A stretch of 7,163 nt of DNA, taken from contig JAEZJW010000184.1 in NCBI GenBank assembly GCA_023415595.1, positions 1-7,163 on the forward strand. Direction: 5' to 3'. Shown here in pieces: positions 1 through 4,641 of the stretch. This DNA comes from Bacillota bacterium (GTDB lineage: Bacteria; Bacillota; Clostridia; Lachnospirales; Lachnospiraceae). The first letter of the stretch is position 1. Every line of letters starts with the position of its first letter. Position numbers and translations under genes: made by a program. The notes below the pieces were generated by a model that searched no databases, had not been told where the DNA came from, and worked only from the letters and a program-made list of their open reading frames with translations.

Positions 1-33
1 GGCGGCAAAGGAGACAATGGCATAGTGGCTTGA
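1..33 (+). CDS. C-terminal tail of an unidentified gene cut by the window edge (possibly a transposase-associated tnpB)
   Basis: Frame 1 is open from the first base and stops at TGA 31-33, giving the residues GGKGDNGIVA. Ten residues are too few to identify a family. The reason to suspect a real gene end is what follows: GC-rich DNA with three compact hairpins starting 12 bases after the stop, the arrangement seen where a tnpB gene of an IS200/IS605-type element runs into its guide-RNA/right-end structure. The gene would converge on the DUF3360 transporter gene. An alternative is that this is untranslated sequence; frame 3 is also open, to position 122, so openness alone proves nothing. Low confidence. 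Confidence 0.25.
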   Translation, partial: GGKGDNGIVA

Positions 34-120
34 ACAAAGTGAAAGCCAGCGTCTTTAGGCGCTGGCCGGTAACAGAGGCTTATAGCCTCAGAGCAAACCG
101 CCCGTTAGACGGGCGGTGCT
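27..120 (+). repeat. GC-rich block of three tandem hairpins; possible IS200/IS605-type right end with guide-RNA-like structure
   Basis: Three stem-loops follow each other. The first pairs 45-53 with 58-66: nine pairs including one G-U, with a UUUA loop. The second pairs GAGGCT 75-80 with AGCCTC 84-89. The third pairs ACCGCCCGT 97-105 with ACGGGCGGT 109-117 around the loop TAG, and extends past a two-base AA bulge through AGC 92-94 and GCT 118-120. A further short pairing, GGCTT 27-31 with AAGCC 43-47, competes with the first stem. Such density indicates selection on RNA or single-stranded DNA structure. IS200/IS605-family elements carry subterminal hairpins recognised by TnpA, and tnpB-derived guide RNAs end in similar stems; the assignment here rests on remembered resemblance. 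On the minus strand the third hairpin lies about 26 bases beyond the transporter stop but has no U-tract, so it is at best a weak terminator. Confidence 0.4.
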
Positions 121-145
121 GATTGGATAGATAAAGAATAATAAT

Positions 146-1366
146 TTACTTATGGTTCTTTCGAAATAATAATTTATCGCATAATACTGCGCAAATCCAG
201 GTAACAATCGGACTGATAATAACTCCAGCCAGTGTCAGGCACAGGATCAAAAGAATGATCAGTACTTTATCTGATTTCAGAGCATTCCGGACTCCTACCA
301 GGACAAAGGGCAGGAAGATACCGAATAACAGGACAAACCAGATCAGGGGCGGATAGGACAGAATCTTTACCGGTACAGCGAGTAATCCGGCTGTTATACC
401 CAAGGCACCCATCAGGATGGAGGAGGCACGCATCGGTCTCTTAATCATGAACAGAGGAATCAGGTAGCTTCTCCATAGCGCACTGGTCTGTGCACCTCCG
501 AAGATTCCCCCGAGAAGATTGCGTATCGAGGAGACGATAAAGGATCGGTTCAGATGGATATCCTCCCTTTGATCGCCCGGCTTACTATTTGCTTCTATCA
601 TGGTCTGTATGGATACCGTGTCAACCGCCCATAACACAATGGCGAAAAGCGCAAAGGGAACGGTTCTTGCCAGGGTATTGTAATCCATTCCATAGCCGAT
701 GCCCCACATCGTGTTCCACCAGTAGGAAGGATTTAAACTGGGAAGTGAATAAACTGCAGAAAGCTCAAGCCTCATTCCAAACAGAGGAGGAAGCAGAAGA
801 GCAATGGCTGCTGAGACGGGTATAATAAGCCAGTTTTTCTTATAGCGCAACAGTACCAGAAAAAGCAATAACAGGAGACCTGTCATCAGAACAAGAGGAG
901 AGGTTATGCCCCCAAAGTAATCCCGCAGGTTTTTTAGGGACATCATCACCCCGGATATTCCGATGGTCAGTGTAATACCGGTTTTCGTAACAGGTCCGGA
1001 GAGGGATACAAGCTTATGGAACAGCCCGGTGCGAATGCTTAAATATCCAAACAATCCAATCAGTACGCTTAACGGGAAGGGGTGAACACCAAACCCTGCC
1101 ATCGCAGGCACCAATACGATGAAAGGTGCCAACGATCCGGAGGGTGCGGTATCTTTATATAACAGCGCAACAATTAAGGTAATTATGCTGCCAATCAAAA
1201 GCTCTATACGGACATTCTCAAATACGAAGTCCGGAGTGGTAATATTCAGCTGCTTCGCCCATACAACGGCAAAAGAGGTGACCAGAGCGGTTTTGCCGAT
1301 TAATCCGGATAAGGCTGGTACGAAATCGATCGGTCTTATTTGGACTGGGTTAGTTTTATGCTTCAT
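146..1366 (-). CDS. DUF3360 family putative membrane transporter (APC-superfamily-like)
   Basis: This is a 406-residue, very hydrophobic protein with about a dozen predicted membrane segments and no cleavable signal peptide. It matches the DUF3360 putative transporters as I remember them from Vibrio and others. Shared landmarks, in order, are ENVRIELLIG (50-59), LPSLNPSYWW (208-217), VPFALFAIVLWAVD (236-249), a polar cytosolic loop (259-275), SSIRNLLGGIFGG (279-291) and KRPMRASSILMG (309-320). The helix-breaking APSGSLAPFIVLVPAMAG stretch (74-91) recalls the substrate-site helix of nucleobase and sulfate carriers with the UraA-like fold, so anion or purine-like substrates are conceivable, but none is established. 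It lacks the long N-terminal extension of the Vibrio proteins. The ATG at 1364-1366 has no clear Shine-Dalgarno; it lies nine bases after the DUF4914 stop, so translation is probably coupled to that gene. Family call good, function unknown. Confidence 0.82.
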   Translation of the reverse strand: MKHKTNPVQIRPIDFVPALSGLIGKTALVTSFAVVWAKQLNITTPDFVFENVRIELLIGSIITLIVALLYKDTAPSGSLAPFIVLVPAMAGFGVHPFPLSVLIGLFGYLSIRTGLFHKLVSLSGPVTKTGITLTIGISGVMMSLKNLRDYFGGITSPLVLMTGLLLLLFLVLLRYKKNWLIIPVSAAIALLLPPLFGMRLELSAVYSLPSLNPSYWWNTMWGIGYGMDYNTLARTVPFALFAIVLWAVDTVSIQTMIEANSKPGDQREDIHLNRSFIVSSIRNLLGGIFGGAQTSALWRSYLIPLFMIKRPMRASSILMGALGITAGLLAVPVKILSYPPLIWFVLLFGIFLPFVLVGVRNALKSDKVLIILLILCLTLAGVIISPIVTWICAVLCDKLLFRKNHK

Positions 1367-1375
1367 AGGTTCGAA

Positions 1376-3253
1376 TTAATATCTCATGGGGATTAAGTCA
1401 ATATAATCCTGAAGAGGAGCATCCCGCAGCAGGCACTCGATGATCTGCTTACCTAAGGGGTTCAGCTCGGGAGTATTGAATTTCTCTACTTCTCTCTTGA
1501 AGAAATCGATCAGAATCTTAGCTCCGGCATCATAGCCCTCAGTACCGACCTCCTGCTGACGTTCCGGCTGAAGGAAGGCCCTACGGATATACTGACCATC
1601 CACCTTTAGGGATTCCAGACCGTAACCGAGCAAAGTACAACGAGCCTCTTTCAGATGCTCAGGCTTAAACTTGGCACTGCCGCGTCTTGCGATATATTCT
1701 CTGGCAACCCACTGGGGATTAAAGCTTACCTTATAAACACCGATATGCTGGTTCGGGATTAACACATATCTGGTGCTGGAGGAACGAATGATCTGTTCTA
1801 AGAGCAGGTTAGCCTGCTTTACCATCTTACCGGTAGCGAAGGGCCAATAGGAACCTACACCCTCACTGATCATGCCCTTGGAGCTGACGATACTGGGATT
1901 ATTGAAGCCTCTGGGAGCTACCAGTCTCCACAACCACGCAAGAGCGGGAGGAAGGATATGGAACATACCAAGAATACCGTAGGAGGGCTTTTCTTTCGTA
2001 CAAGGCGGAGTTCTCACGCCAAAGCTTCTGACATCAACCTCAACGGGTTCGCTGACGATATCGGGCACCAGACGTCTCGGGAGAATCGCTCTTGGATTCG
2101 GGCAGGGTGTTCCGTTAGAATCAAGTGTATGTTCCCAAACAAGACAGGTCGCATTCGGCACACCCTGGATGTTTAAGAAAACCAGAGGCTCCTTAGGCTG
2201 TGTGAAGATCTTCTCATAGGCAGGAGAGGAGCCATAGCTTGTAATATTATCAAGTCTTAAGAACCAGCCGCTTTCCGCATCCTGTACCACCAGCTTCTTA
2301 CTGTCATTCTGTACCTTCGGGTGGCAGAGTGCCATATCATCCGTTACCGGACGAAGCTCGCAGGATTCAGTCAGCTCAAGGTAATATTTTTCACCGGTTG
2401 ACAGGTTCTCACCGAGTACCAGCCTTCCGTCAGCTGCCCTATGGGCGGGCTCGATCATTTCACTCTTACCGCCGCCGGAAGCTCCTTCATGCATGATTAC
2501 AATCTCATTATCATAAGGAGTGATTACCTTAACGGTAGAAGCATGGGCTGTCAGCCAGCCTTCCTGTTCACCTATGTTCAGAAGTACGCCATAGATACCC
2601 TTCTTGGCACTGGGACCGGGATAAAGGTTATAGGAGAATACTTCATGGACTTTCTCTAATCTATTATGGACAACAACCTGCTTTCCGTCAAAATCGGTAT
2701 GGCGGAAGGGCGGTGCTAGATAAACGATAGCCCTGGGATTAAAGCCGTTCTGTATCTGATCGATACTTAAAAAGCCCTGCAGATCAGCGAGTCCGCAGGC
2801 GAAGAAAGCGGCGTTCAGGGGTGCAATCAATAAGGAATCATATCCGTATTCATAACTTCCGGACATAAAGGGAAGAACAAGAAGCTCCTGATCCTTCAGC
2901 CATTCTAAGGTTCTATGGCGCAGAGGCTCAAATTCCTTATGGTAAACATCCTTAAACCTCGGTTTGTCCGTATCCAGCTGGTCTCCGATAATCAGGCTGT
3001 CAGGGTCACGGCGTCTCATATAATCTTCCATATAGTTGACTGCTGCACCGTTTTTACAACGGGTAACATTGGCTTCCTTAACGATACCCTTACCTTCGAC
3101 TTCATATTCCACGTCGAAGCTCACATTACCTTCACTGCCAAAGGAGAGACTAAGCAGTTCCTCCCTTGTCTTCGGAAACACTAATTTCTTGCTGCCGGAT
3201 AGAACATTCATTACTTCTTCTGCCAAAATCATTTTCTGCAAGTATTCTTTCAT
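1376..3253 (-). CDS. DUF4914 family protein with HPr-kinase/PEPCK-like P-loop
   Basis: This is a 625-residue soluble protein with no signal peptide or membrane segment. Length and N-terminal sequence (for example VTRCKNGAAVNY at 63-74 and YMRRRDPDS at 78-86) fit the DUF4914 family as I remember it from Clostridia and Bacteroidetes. A P-loop, GASGGGKSE (257-265), follows a beta-strand-like EIVIMHE segment. About 40 residues on comes VTDDMA (303-308). That pairing resembles HPr kinase/phosphorylase (GxSGxGKSE then VADD) and, more distantly, ATP-dependent PEP carboxykinase, suggesting nucleotide-dependent phosphoryl transfer; the substrate is unknown. Other conserved-looking motifs are WEHT (373-376), PNPRAILPRR (385-394), APRGFNNPSI (446-455) and EGVGSYWPFATGK (464-476), the last also PEPCK-like in flavour. 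The start is supported by AAAGGAG (3261-3267) seven bases upstream. The gene lies 87 bases after purE and nine bases before the DUF3360 transporter. Family call fairly firm; biochemical role inferred only. Confidence 0.8.
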   Translation of the reverse strand: MKEYLQKMILAEEVMNVLSGSKKLVFPKTREELLSLSFGSEGNVSFDVEYEVEGKGIVKEANVTRCKNGAAVNYMEDYMRRRDPDSLIIGDQLDTDKPRFKDVYHKEFEPLRHRTLEWLKDQELLVLPFMSGSYEYGYDSLLIAPLNAAFFACGLADLQGFLSIDQIQNGFNPRAIVYLAPPFRHTDFDGKQVVVHNRLEKVHEVFSYNLYPGPSAKKGIYGVLLNIGEQEGWLTAHASTVKVITPYDNEIVIMHEGASGGGKSEMIEPAHRAADGRLVLGENLSTGEKYYLELTESCELRPVTDDMALCHPKVQNDSKKLVVQDAESGWFLRLDNITSYGSSPAYEKIFTQPKEPLVFLNIQGVPNATCLVWEHTLDSNGTPCPNPRAILPRRLVPDIVSEPVEVDVRSFGVRTPPCTKEKPSYGILGMFHILPPALAWLWRLVAPRGFNNPSIVSSKGMISEGVGSYWPFATGKMVKQANLLLEQIIRSSSTRYVLIPNQHIGVYKVSFNPQWVAREYIARRGSAKFKPEHLKEARCTLLGYGLESLKVDGQYIRRAFLQPERQQEVGTEGYDAGAKILIDFFKREVEKFNTPELNPLGKQIIECLLRDAPLQDYIDLIPMRY

Positions 3254-3260
3254 TCGCGAA

Positions 3261-3321
3261 CTCCTTTACTATGCTTTACTGTTTATTATATAACATTTCA
3301 TGTTTTGATACTCATTGATAC
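3261..3321 (-). promoter_or_regulatory. Candidate promoter and activator site for the DUF4914-DUF3360 pair
   Basis: Read on the minus strand, a perfect TATAAT lies at 3290-3285, with the ribosome binding site AAAGGAG at 3267-3261 downstream. The hexamer expected 17 bases upstream (GAGTAT, 3313-3308) is a poor -35. Overlapping that position is a perfect plus-strand direct repeat, TTGATAC at 3305-3311 and 3315-3321, ten bases apart, which is about one helical turn. A small palindrome, AACAT-TTC-ATGTT, lies at 3292-3304. A good -10 with a poor -35 covered by an in-phase repeat is the usual look of an activator-dependent promoter. No terminator separates this from purE, so read-through may add to expression. 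Confidence 0.4.
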
Positions 3322-3340
3322 CTATAGTTCATACATCAAA

Positions 3341-3844
3341 CTACATTTTCCACCACATTTCGGTTTGAAGCTTCTCATCCTTTTCGACTACTTCCTTTGT
3401 CATATCGGATTTCATCACTTCCAGCTTCGATGCAAGCTCATCATCATAAACGGACAGGATCTGTGCCGCAAGAATTCCGGCATTGTCAGCTCCGTCAATC
3501 GCTACAGTTGCAACCGGTATCCCTTTCGGCATTTGTACGGTTGACAGCAGAGCATCCATTCCATCCAGGACAGATGCCTTGATAGGGATTCCGATAACGG
3601 GAAGTATCGTATGTGCTGCAATGACACCCGCCAGATGAGCAGCTTTCCCGGCTGCACATATAATTACTCCAAAATCGTTAGCTCTGGCATTAAGTGCGAA
3701 ATCACTGGCCTGTTTCGGAGTACGGTGTGCACTCATGACATGGACCTCAACCGGAATACCAAAGCTTTTCAATGTATTGATGGCGCCTTTTACGACCGGC
3801 AGGTCGCTGTCGCTGCCCATCAGAATAGCAACTTTCTTACTCAT
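3341..3844 (-). CDS. purE: N5-carboxyaminoimidazole ribonucleotide mutase (PurE, class I type)
   Basis: PurE interconverts N5-CAIR and CAIR in de novo purine synthesis and acts as a cytosolic octamer. The 167-residue length is normal for the catalytic subunit. Visible motifs are the phosphate-binding loop MGSDSDLP (9-16), SAHRTP (38-43) with the histidine equivalent to E. coli His45, AAGKAAHLAG (64-73) with His70 equivalent to E. coli His75, PVIGIPI (82-88), and the signature VQMPKGIPVATVAIDG (103-118). AHRT and AAHL point to class I (mutase) rather than the class II carboxylase. The loop has Lys67 where many homologues have Gly or Met, LAG replaces LPG, and the GKAGAANA stretch of E. coli is shortened to DGADNA, a form I associate with Clostridia. 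A strong AAAGGAGGT (3850-3858) five bases upstream fixes the start. No purK, purC or other pur gene is adjacent. Confidence 0.96.
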   Translation of the reverse strand: MSKKVAILMGSDSDLPVVKGAINTLKSFGIPVEVHVMSAHRTPKQASDFALNARANDFGVIICAAGKAAHLAGVIAAHTILPVIGIPIKASVLDGMDALLSTVQMPKGIPVATVAIDGADNAGILAAQILSVYDDELASKLEVMKSDMTKEVVEKDEKLQTEMWWKM

Positions 3845-3869
3845 ATACTACCTCCTTTGAATTCATATG

Positions 3870-3898
3870 ATATTAGAATGCCAAACTTAGTATGGCAC
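3870..3898 (-). promoter_or_regulatory. Candidate purE promoter with a 19-bp dyad operator in its spacer
   Basis: On the minus strand, GTGCCA (3898-3893) and TAATAT (3875-3870) are separated by exactly 17 bases; each matches four of six consensus positions. The spacer is nearly filled by an interrupted palindrome at 3879-3897: arms TGCCA and TGGCA around an inner ACT-T-AGT. Of nine paired positions eight are complementary, with the A-A pair at 3884 and 3892 the only mismatch. This placement suits a repressor that blocks polymerase. It does not resemble the PurBox consensus I know from Bacillus PurR (CCGAAC core). Transcription would begin near 3863, giving a very short leader before the ribosome binding site. 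Confidence 0.38.
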
Positions 3899-3916
3899 AA
3901 AGGTACCCTTAATAGT

Positions 3917-3956
3917 AAAAAATCCGATATCTTTCGCTCCCTGCTCAAGATATCGG
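3917..3956 (-). terminator. Rho-independent terminator after the MpsC-like gene
   Basis: On the minus strand, CCGATATCTT (3956-3947) pairs perfectly with AAGATATCGG (3933-3924): ten base pairs with a 13-base loop. It is followed by A and then TTTTTT (3922-3917). It starts 53 bases after the stop codon of the DUF2294/MpsC-like gene and should insulate purE from it. Because it also lies upstream of purE it could in principle act as an attenuator, but I see no alternative antiterminator pairing and no purine-riboswitch core. Confidence 0.85.
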
Positions 3957-4009
3957 TCTACTTACAACTTAGTTAAGGAAACTTATCTAATTTGTGTTGT
4001 CTTCCGGAG

Positions 4010-4375
4010 TTATTTATTTGAAATCAGGTCTTCAATATTTCGGTCGGCTGTAATTACGATGATCTTTTCGCCCGTCTTCGTACTGATATCAGAATGGGTG
4101 CTGACGATGGCTACATTAATTATATCCGTAATTAATGTTTCCAGATATCCGCGGCCACCTTCAAACAGGGAAGAGCGAACCTTCTTAAATAGTTCAATTC
4201 CTTGCGGATTATCGGTCAGCTTCTGCTCTGATGGACTTAATATACCTGAGAGCCGAACGATAATCATGTCGTTTAAGATATAAGAACGGATTAATTTGGG
4301 ACCGCGTCCCATATATTCCAATTCGAATTTACTTACGGCTTCGGAAATCTTAGCTTCCATTTGCCCCTTGGTCAC
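4010..4375 (-). CDS. DUF2294 (MpsC-like) domain protein
   Basis: This is a 121-residue, apparently soluble single-domain protein. The landmarks YMGRGPK (21-27), the central RLSGILSPSEQKL (41-53) and the C-terminal HSDISTKTGEKIIVIT (94-109) are characteristic of DUF2294, which Pfam names after MpsC of the staphylococcal MpsABC membrane-potential/bicarbonate system. No MpsA- or MpsB-like gene is beside it, so that role should not be transferred here; standalone copies are common in Firmicutes and their function is unclear. The start is GTG at 4375, chosen because an in-frame TAG lies eight codons upstream, AGGTGGTGA (4380-4388) is four bases upstream, and the next in-frame ATG is residue 6. The gene has its own promoter and terminator, so it appears to be a single transcription unit, divergent from the cyclic-di-GMP gene. 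Confidence 0.85.
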   Translation of the reverse strand: MTKGQMEAKISEAVSKFELEYMGRGPKLIRSYILNDMIIVRLSGILSPSEQKLTDNPQGIELFKKVRSSLFEGGRGYLETLITDIINVAIVSTHSDISTKTGEKIIVITADRNIEDLISNK

Positions 4376-4379
4376 GCAA

Positions 4380-4388
4380 TCACCACCT
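4380..4388 (-). promoter_or_regulatory. Ribosome binding site deciding the GTG start of the MpsC-like gene
   Basis: Minus-strand AGGTGGTGA matches the anti-Shine-Dalgarno complement AGGAGGTGA at eight of nine bases and ends four bases before GTG. Its distance to the internal ATG (residue 6) would be about 19 bases, which is too far, so GTG is the likely start. Confidence 0.7.
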
Positions 4389-4403
4389 ACTTTTGCTTTC
4401 TAT

Positions 4404-4432
4404 AATATAACTTATTTAATTTGTAAAGTCAA
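4404..4432 (-). promoter_or_regulatory. Sigma-A-type promoter of the MpsC-like gene
   Basis: On the minus strand, TTGACT (4432-4427) and TATATT (4409-4404) are separated by exactly 17 bases; each differs from consensus at one position. The predicted start near 4397 gives a short leader ending in the ribosome binding site. No operator is evident. Confidence 0.72.
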
Positions 4433-4476
4433 CTACTATACTGAGATGAGATAAAACAAAAAAATAAGGATGTTTT

Positions 4477-4522
4477 AATATTTTATTGTAAATATTGACA
4501 AGTCATATTATAATATTATAGG
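4477..4522 (+). promoter_or_regulatory. Promoter region of the cyclic-di-GMP sensor gene, two overlapping options
   Basis: Option one is TTGTAA (4486-4491), a 17-base spacer and a perfect TATAAT (4509-4514). Option two is a perfect TTGACA (4495-4500), a 16-base spacer and TATAGG (4517-4522). Both give a leader of roughly 110-120 nt. An AT-rich inverted repeat, AATATTT (4477-4483) and AAATATT (4490-4496), overlaps the -35 elements and could be an operator, but its low complexity makes chance likely. The promoter diverges from that of the MpsC-like gene about 55 bases away. Confidence 0.6.
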
Positions 4523-4641
4523 ACAGAAGGCCTATATAGATTTATCTCTATAGTAAATGACAGAAAAATAAGGTATCCCATAAAGGAAGAAGCAGATTTC
4601 GGCTGGCATTCATGGGATATATTTTACAGGGTGGGTGACAA
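4522..4641 (+). promoter_or_regulatory. Structured 5' leader of the cyclic-di-GMP sensor gene
   Basis: The leader holds two inverted repeats. CTATATAGAT (4532-4541) faces ATCTCTATAG (4544-4553) with one mismatch and a tight loop, and is flanked by the direct repeat GACAGAA (4522-4528 and 4559-4565). TATCCCAT (4574-4581) pairs perfectly with ATGGGATA (4612-4619), plus a possible outer G-U, enclosing a 30-base loop. The second stem ends about 8 bases before the ribosome binding region AGGGTGGGTGA (4628-4638). I looked for the class I cyclic-di-GMP riboswitch core and did not see it. No U-tract follows either stem, so transcription termination is unlikely; control of translation or mRNA stability, or DNA operators, are alternatives. 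Confidence 0.4.

Noticed and set aside
92..120. Strong intrinsic terminator for the transporter gene
   Set aside because: The stem is strong, but read on the minus strand it is followed by TTGCTCTG rather than a U-tract, so efficient termination is doubtful.
3..122. Open frame 3 through the hairpin block on the plus strand
   Set aside because: It consists largely of the hairpin-forming repeats, has no start codon with a ribosome binding site in the window, and its arginine-rich translation looks non-coding.
589..825. Plus-strand open frames inside the transporter and DUF4914 genes (for example 589-825, 1958-2176, 2915-3184)
   Set aside because: They are antisense to well-supported genes, lack ribosome binding sites and show no family motifs.
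3845..4009. Purine riboswitch or PurBox controlling purE
   Set aside because: No three-way-junction core of a purine riboswitch and no CCGAAC-type PurBox was found; the hairpin there is best read as the terminator of the preceding gene.
4522..4641. Class I cyclic-di-GMP riboswitch upstream of the sensor gene
   Set aside because: The conserved core and the tetraloop/receptor features are absent, although the gene context made it worth testing.
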